64,000 nucleotides of DNA from Anopheles merus (Eukaryota; Arthropoda; Insecta; Diptera; Culicidae), in assembly GCF_017562075.2 (NCBI RefSeq), contig NC_054083.1:31653558-31717557 (forward strand), written 5' to 3'. The position numbers and the translations under genes are program-made. Within the stretch, counting starts at the first letter, position 1. Each line of letters begins with the position of its first letter. Positions 35,852 through 49,206 of this stretch are shown here, piece after piece. The notes beneath the pieces are model-generated. The model was given only the letters and a program-made list of their open reading frames with translations. It ran no database searches and was not told the origin of the DNA.

Positions 35852-37479
35852 ACACTTCGGCAAAGGTCGTTAGTTAGGGTCCATAAATCTCATCAACACA
35901 ATGAGTAAGGAATTTAATTTTCCAAACAACGTCTCAACTGCAATTGCCAATGGCAGTAGACTTAGCCGGGGGCGTGCGGGCTGGTACAGTGGTACAGCAG
36001 AAGGACTCTCGTGTGCGTGGGTGGGTGGCCTGGGTGAAACCTGGCGGCCAGGCATAATTTCATGTGCATGGGTAAATTGTGCTGCAGTGGCGAAGGTAAA
36101 GATTTACCACCGGTCGTGCTTGAGTTGTAGAAAACTGGTGGAGCGCCGTAGTCGTCTACGCTGCGTCGTCCGGAGTTTCTTCTCGCATCGGAGTTTTGCA
36201 GCACTGTTTTCGGGCACTTGTCACGCGGCTCTGCATCTACCGGGCTTTCGTTTGTGCCGGTTCGTCCAATTGCTTTCGGGGCTCTTGCGCTCTTAACTAC
36301 TCTCCATAAATGATGTTCATTCTGCTGCTGTTGCCGCCGTTCGACCATGGCTGTGCATGTGGCAGGGTATGTGCTGAAGTGTTTGCAGCTTCATAATTTA
36401 AGGGAGACAATATAGTTCCACCTTGGCAAGGTGAAACTTTTCATGCATTTCTTAACTGCTTAGCAATTCTGCCCAACCTACTGAACCGAGGCGGAGGCAG
36501 TATTTGCTCAGCGCTGGCACTGGCAGCGCGTTTAGTTTTGATTGGTTTTGCAATTTAAAACACATGCGCCTGTTATTTCATTTGCGTTTATTTCATGTGG
36601 GTTTATCTGTTTGACAAAAATACATCTCATCATGGGTGTTGATTGATTAAGTCTTTATGGTAGCCTAGATTCCTTCCTTGGTCATGATCAACAAACCTAG
36701 AGTGGGTTACTTATTAGTCGTAGTTAATTGTAGGTGAACTGCTCTAAGGATGTGCTGCTTCTTCCTCTCATAATGTTTAGCAAAACATATCGGTAGTATA
36801 TTCTTCATGTTAAAAATAACATTATTCAAAGATGTCATATCATAGGCTTAAAGAGCTTAACATTTCACAGCCTTACAAAATGATTCGCAAAACTGTTTAT
36901 TTGAGCACTCTTGATGTAAATTTTTCCTTTCGTTCGGAAACAAATCCACCGAAAATTCGTTCGCTTCTTTCAAGCGAACTTTTCTTTCAATAAAAAGATT
37001 TTCCACGAGCAGTGGATGGACTTAACGACTCGCGAACAAACGAGTAAGCGATTATTTCTACCTCGGCAGAGATCATCATTTTATTTCGCCAAAGTGATAG
37101 CTCTTTTTTGCCTCCACTTTCATTCCTCGCAGTTGCCTCCGCTCTTTGCCACATTTAGCAAACGCATCTAAAGCATATCATTTCGATTTCCTTCGCGCTC
37201 GTTTCGGGTTATTTGGGTCTCGATGGAGAGCAGCAATGCCTCACACCTCATTGTAATAGAAAGCATTGCGCCTCCTGCATTGCGGCCGTTTAGTAGAAGT
37301 GCTCTAGCCGGGAGAGTGGAGGAAAAAAACGTACCTCGGTCGAGAAACGAGACTCGGGACGAACGTCAGCGCGCCGAGCTGCATCTTGAGTTTGAAGCTG
37401 CATCCGTGGCTTTGAGCCGTTCACTCTGCGTTCGATGAAAGACGAATGGATGGATGCAAAAAGAAACACAAAACTCACT

Positions 37480-37508
37480 CACACACACTCTCACACACAC
37501 ACACACAC
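37480..37508. repeat. Interrupted (AC)n microsatellite
   Basis: Two AC arrays separated by a CTCT interruption. Confidence 0.88.
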
Positions 37509-38985
37509 CCATACACATAAATATCTTACCGTCGCGTAAGGAAAACTCTTCACATTCCCTTTGATTCGTCGATGGCGGCGGGCGCGAACCATCCGAGTGG
37601 AAAGGAGTAGATATCGGCTGCAAAGCCAAGCGTTCTTAGGATATGCTTTTCGCAGGGTACTACCCTCACAGCACTCCGTAAAATCGAAACAGTCTCACCA
37701 TTCGGGCCCGTTCGACGGTTCGACGACGATCAGTGTCCTTTTTTGGCGTGTGCAGTGCCCACCGTCGTCCCAAGGCACACTAACAAACGCGCTCAAATGA
37801 GGGAGGGTTCCTTTTGAAGAAAGCAACCGATATCCCTCTTTGCAAATAATGGTCCCGAATGGTGGCAACGACAAAAAAAGGTGAACCAGGTTCTTGTCTT
37901 GTCCCCTTTCGCTCCCCCTCTCTACCGCACAGTCACTTCTGGGAAGAGATCTAGGCTGGTGGGTGAACGGAAATAATAATAAAAATCTCTCATGTGCACA
38001 TAATACAAAGGAAGGCTAAGTTAACAAGCTCTCTTCTTTTGCTTTGGCTTTGTGATGACGGGGAAGAGCGTTGGGTGTGTTAGGGCGGCTTTGGATGTAC
38101 TTTGGGAAATTTTCACCACATTGGGCAGGAGCATCCTACCAAAGCGGCCCTATGTAACGATGGCAGAGGCTGCACGACGAACTGTGGGGCACGAAACTCA
38201 TTCAGATGAATTGCTGGAGTACGGGCGCACTACTACTGCTTCCCGATACTTCGATGCTGTAAGTGAGAGGCAACATCCAAACTAAGGCCAAATCTCGCAC
38301 TACCTTTCGGGTGTAGGAGCTTATGGGCTGCCGTGTGCCGCTACAAAAACAAAGTACAAAAAGAAGAAATCCCGGGAAGTGATCCAAGTCGTAACACTTT
38401 TTTTCTTACTCGCGCCTGGAAAGTCTTATTAATGTTGAAGTTCTCTTTGATTACGTGCTACCTGCGGTTGAGGATAAGGAGGTGAGGAGGAATGATTCTT
38501 TTGAAGAGGTCTGAGGTGCCTATCTGCTGTTCTGTTTGGTTTATTTTTTTAACAGCGAAAAGAATCCTATTGGAGAACGAGTTACCAGTAGCGATTGATC
38601 AGCTCCTTTCTATGTATAGTGTCTTTGTATATGTATGGCTGTTTTTTTTATTCAATACTGCTTGAGCAAGTAAAGGTGTCGATGTTTTCCACTAAACACG
38701 GTTGACTAAATGATTGTTCTTCAGTGTCGCATCTTGCCCCATCAAGATCGCTAGCCAGCCCAAGTGTCTTGCGTGTAAATGAAACGAAACAATTATTGGA
38801 AACACCAATGTCACTGGGAACCAATGATACTGATGTTCTGCGCTGCCTTTCTGAGCGAACTAAAACCGACACACCTTATTAGTGTCCACGAGAGGACGCT
38901 CAATTAGTGATAATAGGTGATTAGTGTTTCCCTCTAGTGCTCACCGGAGGGTTTGCTCATCGCGTAACGATGTTGTCTTGTGTTT

Positions 38986-38999
38986 CCCCCCCCCCCCCC
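38986..38999. repeat. C14 homopolymer
   Basis: Fourteen consecutive C residues. Confidence 0.88.
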
Positions 39000-41000
39000 T
39001 CATTTTAGTACCAGTACGCAACTTCCGCTTTCTTTCAGAGGTTTTCGCAGAAAGAAGCATAAAGGTGTATGTGTGTGAGTGTATGCTCGCTCAAGGGGTT
39101 CAAGGGTGTACCCGTTCACAGCAAGGTAACAACAAGTTACAATACCACCACTTTACACCTTGTCGTCGTCGTCTAAAGATGGTGCCTGTAAGATAAAGTC
39201 GACAGGGTGCGCGGTCGGTTCGCCTCTACCATACGATTAATACAGTGCAAACAGCGGAAGGAAACGGAATAATGCTAAACGAACTGCTGCTGGTGAGTTC
39301 GTTTCATGCCACCTGCCTTTGACGGTGGTGCGGCTAAGCCGTCTTTTCGCTACAGCTGCGTACGGCGGAGCAATGGTGCGGCGAGAAGCGGTGATTAATG
39401 ATTTTGATAAAAAGTTTAACGATATCCCACTCCGCCAATATTATGATCGGAAGAGTAATGGTACGGCACTTTGCTACTACTACTGCAGCAGTGGGAGCTT
39501 TTTCTCTCATTTGCTGCTCAGCCTGCAGCGCCCACCGGGAGCGGAGTGTGCAATGGGTTGGTTCTAATTTATTTTTATGTCACTTCTTCTTGTGAAGAGT
39601 AGCAATGCTTGGGATATTTGCTTGGTCTAGGAGTTGGCATCAATTGCTCTAGTTTTGCAAACGGTGGCGCAACGGGTAACAGGTTTGATGTGTAACTCTC
39701 CTCCTAAACGGAGAGGATCCTCATTTGTTAGACACTCATTTAGCGAATGGTAAAGATGTGGGTGGTGCGCTACGGTGATGAGGAGGTAATATATTACGTA
39801 TGGTAGGGTAGGCAGCTGAGAAGCTTTAATTCTGTTCGAGAGCAAGTTAGGACATGGAGAATTCTACTAATTTTCCATGAACACAAGGGTTCTGACTGCT
39901 CAGAATATCATGTTTAAAATCCTTTCAAAGAAACGCCAGAATATGTGACAACTGCTACGACGGTTTATGTGAAAATCCCGACAACAATATACAGGTGAAC
40001 AAACATTTTCCTTCAAAGATTAAAAAACAGATTATCGCTATCCACGAAACCGAATGAAATAACCAGCCCGTTAGCACATCGTTGTCGATAGACGCATCCT
40101 ATCGCAGATGTTACCATCACTTAACACACGGTCTTGCTTGCCTTGAAAACCTCATCGTTTTGTGAACTTTATTCAAAGCAGTGCGGGAGGGAGAAAAAAT
40201 CCCATTCGCAACGCAACACTCACCACGCAAAATCTGTGCCCGAAAATCTTCGAACACATTCCTGGGCTACGGTAATTACCGCCAGTTATCCGGCGCCTGG
40301 ATGCAGCCTGTTTTTGCAGAGTGTTGCTTGCGAGTTTGTTGTTTTGCTTTTTACATTGCACATCATCCTCCTTGGGCAGTGTGGTGTGGCAGTTGTTCGG
40401 ATGGATAATCTGCGAGAAAAAAAAGAAAATCCAAACAACGAGAAAAGAGCGTTCAAAAGGAGGTTGTTCTTTTTTTCATACTTTGCTTGTTTTCGCTCAA
40501 TGGTGGTGAAAGTAGCGCGATAAGATTTGAATGAAAATTTTATTCACCGACACGGATGTCGGAATAATTAATATAACTTACCTTGTTTGTGTGGGTACGC
40601 GCAGCACACCCGAGTACTGGACCTAGCCGTAGCGCTGGTATTCGGACGGCCGTTTGCGAAAGAAAGTAACAGCAGAGGAAAAAAATACAGCGAATAAGAG
40701 CATTAGAATGGGTGAAGTAGGAAGAAAAAAACAACAGCAAGAACAAATGAATGAAATCTCATAGGTAAGGACAGGCACGAGATCATCCAATGAGTGCAGG
40801 TTAAGCTTCGACCGATTGCAGGATCGAGACGAATTTGCAACAGTGCATCACTCAGCTGCAGTACTGACAGAAAAGCCCTTTTCACCGCGTAAAAACGCCT
40901 GCATCAATCAGCTAGTGTTGTGGGCCTCTATCGAAACTGCCTGAACGAGCAGAGATACGTGATGAAAACGGCAATAAAATAGCAAAACTAGCCACAAAAA

Positions 41001-44000
41001 AGATACACACATTCTCACCATCTCCCGACAGTCACGCCGGCAAAGTACTTGCATATCATTAGCATAAGAAATTGTGCAATTCCGATGTGGTGTAGTATAG
41101 CAGCTCCGATGCTTTTTTGTTGTTGTTACCCGTTTTCTTTTTCTCTTCTTTTTGAACCGATGTGCACGGTGTTTCGCAATTGTTTGCCCACTTTTTTGTT
41201 TTCTCTTGTGGCAGTTTGGTGTCTGTACCTTCCGGGCAAACCCGCGGCATTTTCTGTGTGGATTTGAGCGGATTATTATATCGTCACCGTTCGCGCCAAA
41301 TGCAATGCAAGTACAACACAATCCATGGCAAGGGGATGCGAAAGGTTCAGAGGAAAGGAGTGTCGGTTTTGTAAAGCACTGTTGCAACTTCCCGCCCTCT
41401 ACTACCGGGTGTGATGATGGGGGACGATGCTGATGCTGATGATACCGGTTAATTATGCGGTTGACGAGGTAAAAATCTCAATTGACCGGCACAATGAACA
41501 CACCTTGCTGTGGTTACCTGGGCTGCAGTGCATCTTCTATCTCCGTACTTACTTCCACCCTTTCGCACGGGATGCAGTGGCAAGTGGAAAGGTAGAAAAA
41601 AGTGAGAAAACACTGCCGCCTGTGTAAACTGGCGGCAACTTGCGCATTAGCTAAAGATAGCAGACGACAGCGGATAACTCGGTTGGTGTAAAATTTGTTC
41701 GTTGGAAAGAAAATCCAATCAGGAAGCTTGATTCCTTCCCCATGCAATCGGCAGACACCGGCCGAACGGTAGCGCAGAGGGGTGGAGGTGTTAAAACGCC
41801 TCAAACCCCTCTTGTCCATCCTTTACGTGGCGCATCACTTGTATTAAAAGTTTTCCATCGCTCCGCTTTCCAATATCCGGATCATGGGGAAGGTTGGGGG
41901 AGGTCGCTTTAGCGTCCGTCCCCCATGTCGAGGCGATTGAGGGGACAAGGGCTTGTCAGCTTAAAAGTCGATATAGCCTATCATAATTCATCATAATTAA
42001 GCGATGATAATGCGAATACTGATGAAGCATAAAAGCGTCCACTTTTGCAAAATGGTTGCCCTACAGGTATTGTTGCTGCTGCCGCTAAAGTGCCGTACGT
42101 TGCCATGCTGCCGATGGTCAATCCGTTCGATGGTACCGCATACTTTTGCACCCCTTTTCATCGGTGGGGTCACACATGGGGCCATCGTGTTTCTATACAA
42201 ATTTGCACGATTCACACTTACTACCCTGGGGTGGCAGTTGTTGAGCTCACTTTGCCACATGCGTTAGGGGAAGTTTTTCGGCCACTGTCAGCATATCCGA
42301 TTTCTCCCGTGCGCAGGAAAAGCGTCCCATCACGCTGCTGCAACACACCACCACCGGAAGCAGTCGGAAGTGTGTGTGGTACAGAGAGAGAGCTGCACAG
42401 CAGCACAATGGAGAAGGAGCACAAAAAAAGCAATTGATTGTGTTTAAAATAAATGACAATCAGATAACGCCCAGGCCGGCAGGCGGCGATGATGCTGGGC
42501 TGGGCAGGTTGAAACCCCGGTGGGTGGAACCGAGGTGCTGAAAATTAAATCGAGCCGGGTTCGGGGAAATTCGGCGGTACACAACTTTCGGGCTATTAAA
42601 TTACGGTCCGGTTTAACCTCACGGCAGGAACGGGTTCGGTGGTGGCCGGGCCTTATCCCTAGAGGGATGGGAAACGATTTTCTCTGCCTAAACTGGGCAC
42701 GTTGATTTAAGCTTCAGTTTTACATCAAACGACGTTTTTTTTTGCTAGCTTTTAGTGTCGGGTGGTGAGTGATTTCGGTGATGATGCTTTACTGCCCTTT
42801 TGTGTGCTAGTTGGGGAGTGTCAATTGAATTGGATGTTTTAGGAAATTGTAAGCTATTTTATGGTAAGTGTACCTTTTAAAAGCTTGAAAGGTATCATTT
42901 GCCCGTTTCTCTTTGCGCTTGGGCATACTTTTTATTATGAATGAATAGTTCAGATCGTTTTGGATTGTAATAATTATCCTCAACATTGCCCGAAAGATAC
43001 CACACGCGAGCGAGGCTCCACATTAAACAGGCCTCACTGGATTAAACCGTTCAGCCATTTCGCCCACCCGCTGCTTCAAACACCGCACACCGCCTCACAG
43101 TGAACCAGTTTTCACAACGATTATCGATGGGCTCACTCACCGGCACCGTACACGGGGGCTGAAGTGTTAAACGGTGTCCATTCATGAAAATTGCTATCGA
43201 AACTGCTCATTGAAAATGTACTTCAACCTGATCCGGCCACGGCCCACCCCCCGCTAAAATCGATGTTCGACTGGAGGGGCTTCTCGCCGGGATGGTTAAT
43301 GCGTACCACGTATACACCCATTGTGGGTAGGCGATTGTTGTGGGTGCCTGTGTTTGTGGAGTAAATGTTGAGCATAATTTACTTACAAGCCTCTCGACAG
43401 TTTGGGAAGCGATAGCTTTTTTCTCTCTCTTTTGCTTTTTGTATTCGCACCCGGTAACTCGACCAATTGTGTCACCGATCCAGCTTGACTGTGGATGAGC
43501 TGGAAAGCCATTGGTTGTGTATTGGTGCCATACTAATCGAGCGCTTTGAGGCCACATATCGATCGCGTTTTTAACTCATTAAGGATGGGATACTGCTGAA
43601 GAGCGTGGAAAAGCTTAATGATTCACACCCCCAAGAGGCCCTCAAAAGTACTTTGTGCGTATGTGTGTGTACTGGTGCTCGAACGATGTAGTGTAAGTAA
43701 ATTCTATCTACTGACATTGTTCATTCCTTTAAACTTTTTTTTTATCCGTTTGAAAAAGCTTCCTCTGGTTAACTTTAATATTTTATGATCATTCTTGGGA
43801 TAGCTTTTGTCAATTTAAACAATTCAACTGGAATGAAACATTTTAGTATATTCACAAAAGTAGCACCAAATATTACACGTTTACAGTTCATTTACACAAA
43901 CACACGAAAGCTACAGAAAAGGAATAATTATTCCGATTTCAATTAATTCCCAATGCTTCCTGAAATTTGCCCGAAGAAAAAACAAATTGCGGGAAAATCC

Positions 44001-46000
44001 TATAATTGAAAAGTCATAAAGCTACCGGTGTGTATAGGTTTCTGGGAATGAAACAAAACGAAAAAGGAAAAAAAGCATGATTCATGGTGATACACGATAC
44101 ATACACCTTGTTTTGTGGTGCCTTCTCCTCGCCATTCGCTGACAATCTCATAAATTTATGCAACGGTCTGGATATGTTTCGCTTTGCTTCGTCCTTTTTT
44201 GTTAATGCTTGCCACTCTCATGCGTTAGCAGGTGGTAGGAAATGGAAACAATTTTGGGTGTAGGTGTATTAGACCGCGTTGCGTAGTAATTAGAATGCAG
44301 TGGTTGACAGATTCATACGAAGCCGAATTTATTGCGCGTAATTGATATTATTTTTATTTTATGTTTTGGTTAAAAATAAAAAAGCATTTCATTTTGCAGT
44401 GGCAGCAACTTGACTTTAAGCTGCCGAATGTTTTATGAGAAGCTTTGATTAAATTGAAAGTTTGATAAGAAATTAAATGTAAAAGACGTTTAATCCCTAG
44501 AATATTATGATCGCATCACCAAATTGATGTATATGTAGGATTTGTATTCTTAAATTGAGCCAATTAGGGGAGTTAATACTTGTGGGTTAACTGTTATATC
44601 TATCCTTTGCTTTGTGTAATCGATGTACAAAGAAATGCTCGTTTAAATAAATACATTTTCTTGTGTTAAAATACAACCATTCATCTTTATAGGTACATTG
44701 ATATGATTTCGAAAATAAAAACACATTAAAATTGAAATTCCTAGCAGAAAACTGTATGCGTACGCTTGTCCTGGGACAGTGTTTTACATTTTCGATCGAG
44801 CGTTGTGAGTTTTTTCATCCAATGTTTGCCAATAGACCTGACGATAAACACATCCCACGCTATTGAGTGCCACTTTTGGCGCTAACTGCAAAGCCGACCG
44901 ATGCTTTGCCCGATTGTGGCGAGCATGTGTTTATTTTCCACTTACCAACTGTTGTGGTGATTGTTTGTGCAAAAACGCGTGCTCTGTCGGAAAAACAACT
45001 GCATGCAAAAGAGCTCCATTCTGGCGTGAAAAACGATTCGTGTTTTCTGTACAGCGATAAGCTTGTAGGTGTTGTATCGCTATCGTTGCCACCAGCTGCA
45101 GTTGTTGTATGCTGTGTTGCAATTTAATAGCCGTTTCTTTTTGTTTTTAATTTCATTCATTCCAATTGCAACCCCGTTGCGGCTGAAGCGTGAAGCATAA
45201 AAGTACGGGCACCAGGATCGCATCAAACCTCAAAGCAAGTGATGGGTAATTAAAAGTGCTCTCTTCTTAGTACAATTATCAAGCGTAAAGCGTTTTTGGA
45301 ACATACCACGACAAAAAAATCAGAAGAATTTATGGAAGCTTCTTTGCTTAAAAAAATAATCCCGACAGCTGATTACCTCTCTGCAAAATCACTTTTCACA
45401 AAACCGAGCCTTCCAACCAGCGACTATCAAACGATGGTCGTTGTCTTTGTTGTCCTCACTTTTCCATTTGGACCGCCCCAGAAGCGAGCGCCCATTATGA
45501 ATTAAAGGAAGCATTAATGACAAGGGAAGTGCCCTTGAATGACAATACGCAGGCCCGTCCTTCGGTATAGACGAGAAAAGATTTACTTCATAGCAATCCG
45601 AACGAAGCAGGACGATAGCAGCGGACGGGAACGACGCGCGCCGGGCAACGAAAGTAGCTCTCGACGGTGCCGAGCGCAGCATGAATGAAAGCATAAACGA
45701 TGATTAAGCACAGTACACTTACAAACTCATGCACAAACACACAGCCACACACACATCCACAGCGGCACTTGAGTTGATAGTGAATTTAATTCACTCAATC
45801 ACGTACGGGCGACGTGACATGACGACGACGACGATGACGAAGACGGTGATGCAGCTTCAATCGACTAAAACGCTGACAAATCAAATCCCGTCGGTTTGTG
45901 TCTGCGGTACAGTGTCAGTGAACGAACGTCTAGAGTATGTTCTTAACATTGTAAATTTGGTTAAACTCAAATTTAATGTAATTTCGATGTTTTACATCTA
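41001..46000. other. Non-coding stretch
   Basis: No gene is recognised. The longest frames (up to about 130 residues around 42045-42437) overlap equally long frames on both strands and have no domain. AT-rich sections lie at about 43730-44090 and 44330-44760, and a GAC triplet patch at 45821-45840. Donor-like GTAAGT motifs occur on either strand (for example ATG|GTAAGTGT near 42863) without matching exons. Confidence 0.55.
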
Positions 46001-47889
46001 CCTAGAAGTATTTTATGATTATATTAAAAGAGTAAAAAACATGTAAAAATAAAAAAAAGTTTCATATTTGGTGAAACTAACAGCTGTCTCGAGGATTTGT
46101 CACGTATTAAGTTCATGTTTGAGTACAGCAAAATCAGTCTCTTGCAAACGAAATCGTGCTGCAATAATTCTGACATAATCTTCAACAACACTGTACCATA
46201 TTAAATTAAGCCACGTTTTCCCTTGTTTTGTTCCCCCGATTTCAGCTTCATATTGAACTGCTGCAAACAGCATAATAAGCGTGCTCGACCAAAGAGAAAA
46301 AAGCCACCGCCCTCTACGCAAAACTTCCCTGCCTAACGCACACAACCAACAGCGTAAAAGGTGTCAGCGGCAATGAAATGAAATATTATTATTTTTATGA
46401 TTTATGCAAATGAGCAAAACCAAACCATTCCGGGTCGGAGTTCTGGTTTTGCTGGGTTGGGGCTTTACCTTTTTTTGTTGCTGTTGCTGCTGCTGCTACA
46501 TTGCGTATTTCTTCCCGCAACGAATGCACACGGAGACACCGGTGGTTCAAGTTTTTTCTTTGACCTGTACCGTGCCTCTTTTCCGTTGGCTGTGTAGCTT
46601 TTCTTCTGCCGGTGCTGATGATTTTTTTCTGGCTGTGAACGGTAAGTTCTTGGCTTCGGAAAGGTTGAGGTTTTTCTACACACTTTGAGATGGGGTGGGG
46701 GGAAGAAAACAGAAAACCTGATATCCTTGGACTGCATTAAAGTCAGCTGAAACGAGTGATTCCCTTTTTTCCGACTTTATCTGTGTCTACCGCTGAAAAA
46801 ATCTGTGAAAAAAAGGACCGCTGTGTACATTTGTGCTGAAGTAGCAAGTGCAGTGACTATTTGGAAAGTGTCTGCTGTATGTTGATGGTATTACCTTTTC
46901 TTACCGCACTCGAATTTAGGTAGAGTAAGGAGGTAATTTGGTTGCCAAAATGGTTTCTAATTTTGTCATAATAATGAAAATAACAGTTGCATCAGGAATG
47001 AGGTTGATAAACTTTAAAACCTATCTCGTAAAACAGCCCAAACAACCACACAGAACAAAAATACCATCACAAAATGGATGCCGTGAAACAACAAACTCTA
47101 TTGACCATCAAATTGGGGCAGCCCATTTGGTGACGGTTCCTACCTACCCCTGCTGCCAATCACTGAATCAAATGCTTTCAAATGCTCCCATAGCGTCGTT
47201 ACATAAACTATCGCCTCTTCTCCACACTAAACCGCAACCGGAGTCGGGGTCGGTGCGATGGGTCCCGGTCCCATCGTCCATCGTCATCCGGTCATCCCTA
47301 TTGCATATTATGCAAAGCTCATTCGTATGATTGGTTGAACCATTACGGATAGTTCATCTGATTGTAGTTTTATGAGCAGCCAGTCTTATTATTTCAAACC
47401 CATGAACTTGCGATAGAAGGTCCCTTTTCCGGTGCTTCATGCCCGGGACCATACCATCATCAAAGCTCTCAGCTCTGTCCACCGGTATGGTACGGTCTCC
47501 CGGGTGTGTCATCATCGTCGTAAGTTCCCATACGTCGTCTTGGAGCCTCGTCTTATCGTCTGAAGTGTCAGAATCTCGTTGAAATCTTGAAGTGAAATCG
47601 CATCATAAACATCATTCCGTCTGTTTTCTTTGCGGAGACTGGGTGTGGGCTGCGTTCTACCAAACGTTACTGCAATAGAGAAGAAGGAGAGAGAGAGGGG
47701 GTGGGAGAGTAGGAGAGTGAAAGAGAGCAATGATAGAAGAAAGCTCGAAGTAATGGGTCGTGGTAGAAATGTCCTCTCTCTGTCTCTGGGTCGTCTGTTT
47801 TCCAAGTCCAATTTGGATTTAAGATATCTTGCCGGAAGCTGCCACGGGTGCCGCTGCTACTGCCGCTGTTGCCTTCTTCTCATGCGCAA

Positions 47890-47914
47890 GGGGGGAGGGG
47901 GGAGGGGAGGGAGG
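47890..47914 (+). other. Guanine-quadruplex candidate
   Basis: Four or more G-runs of 3-6 bases separated by single A residues lie within 25 bases on the plus strand. Loops of one base and long G-runs predict a very stable intramolecular quadruplex. A C16 run lies about 150 bases downstream. Confidence 0.7.
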
Positions 47915-48063
47915 CAGGAAGCACAGGGTCATAACTATGTGTCGGCTGCCACGAGTGACAGATTCGTAAATGGACAAGGATATTCGGTTGCGTGCTTGTG
48001 GTGAAAAATCATCTTTTCTCCCTCTGGTGGTGTTTCGTCCACTGTCTGGGCGGGTTTGCCCTG

Positions 48064-48079
48064 CCCCCCCCCCCCCCCC
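48064..48079. repeat. C16 homopolymer
   Basis: Sixteen consecutive C residues, second only to the G21 run among G/C homopolymers here. Confidence 0.9.
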
Positions 48080-49019
48080 ACTGCTCTTCTTGTGCTCTGC
48101 AATCTGTTGCTTTACAGTCGGAGTGTCCAAGTCCATTCCGGAGGCTGCAAAAAGGACACACCACTGTCTTCACTGTGTTTCGGATGCTGCCAGTTGGGCT
48201 GTGCCCTGTCCATGCGAGTATAATAAAAAAAGAAATTTTGTTTTATTGCGCGTGAAAATGTGATATATATTTCGCGATTATGCGGTATGTGCTTGTGTGT
48301 GTGTGTATATGAATGTCTCGCCAGCTCTTTCTTTCAGTCCTAGGATATGACGGGTGAAGTTCGAACATGTTTTCTTGCGACAAAACCGCTCTCAATGCCA
48401 GAAAACTGTGCAGAGCACGGAACGGAAGACCGACAGTTACAGCAATTGAATTTAAACGAGCGGCGATGAATTTTTGCGTTGATCGGCCAACCACTGCGCG
48501 GCACTGACAGAAAATTGAAAGTGCGCTGACAAGCTCGATCTGATTAAGCGTTACCATGCAACAGATGTATATTTCGTTAGCGAAAGCTGCAGATGAAGAT
48601 GTATGATAATGTTCATGTTTGAAGTACTCGAACTATTGCTTGTTGGGCTGTTGTGCAATGAAACATAGTTTTTATACCCTCGTTATCGCTTGCTCTTGAA
48701 CGCATGGCAAACCAAATTATAGCCAAATGTTTGTTATGGCCTCTCCAGAACGGCCAGCTACGCTGAACTGAATATTTCACGCTACGCTGAGCAAAATACT
48801 CCTCACACATCCTAAGCCCTGTTGCATTTTCACTTATATTATAAGCTCTGCAGGCGACATTTAACCAACTGCATATGAACTGCAGTCTGCCACACGAGAA
48901 GCGACCGGGACGACGCGATATGAACCGGCGGCACCGTACTACAAAACCTACAACCCAGGTCGTTGTGTCGTCGTCGGGCGTTTTTGGAGCTGCCTTACCT
49001 TTCAACCCTTCCATTCAAG

Positions 49020-49191
49020 TTTGTTGGCAGGCTGACGCTGACCACCGCCGGTGCTGTCTTGATCGTGGCGACGGTTTGCCTGCCATGCCAAGCGTTCCAT
49101 GGTGGGTGTGGGTGTTCTGGATCAACCCAATCTTTCCCGCCGGTATATGAACGGTTCGTGGGCAACAAGCCCCCACGCTGCGATTGCAGTG
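49020..49191 (+). CDS. Possible exon of a small secreted protein (low confidence)
   Basis: One frame reads an n-region with Arg, a hydrophobic core (AGAVLIVATVCL) and a cleavage-like CQA|F, as in a signal peptide. About 30 residues follow with four cysteines in two CxC pairs separated by 21 residues (CGC ... CDC). The left border could be an acceptor at TTCAAG (49019) after a pyrimidine-rich tract, or at GGCAG (49030). The right border fits the donor AGTG|GTAAGG (49192), with a second donor CAG|GTAAAT at 49206. The frame is also open upstream to an ATG at 48963. I do not recognise the family and found no second exon, so this may be chance. Another donor-like site (AAAG|GTAAGG) lies on the minus strand close by, at about 48998. 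Confidence 0.25.
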
Positions 49192-49206
49192 GTAAGGAAA
49201 AGCAGG

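Larger units (their letters stand above)
35001..41000. other. Non-coding stretch
   Basis: No gene is recognised. GC-richer sequence at 35690-36300 contains a C12 run at 35840-35851. The (AC)n array lies at 37480-37508 and the C14 run at 38986-38999. A strong acceptor-like site (TTTATTTTTTTAACAG) ends at about 38555; one frame after it is open for about 36 codons without a donor or a recognisable motif. A near-perfect donor, AAG|GTAAGTTAT, is present on the minus strand at about 40572-40582, but no acceptor or domain pairs with it. Confidence 0.5.
46001..48962. other. Non-coding stretch with G-rich and C-rich tracts
   Basis: No gene is recognised. It includes a CTG/TTG triplet patch at 46475-46497, a donor-like AACG|GTAAGTTC at about 46640, a GA-rich tract near 47682-47697, the quadruplex candidate at 47890-47914 and the C16 run at 48064-48079. 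The peptides read here are rich in Gly, Pro or Ser from these tracts. Confidence 0.55.

Noticed and set aside
38556..38665. Possible exon after a strong acceptor-like TTTTTTTAACAG
   Set aside because: One frame is open for about 36 codons, but there is no donor, no homology and no continuation.
40572..40746. Possible minus-strand exon ending in the donor AAG|GTAAGTTAT
   Set aside because: The donor is excellent, but no acceptor borders the frame and the peptide is not recognisable. A lone donor is common by chance in 64 kb.
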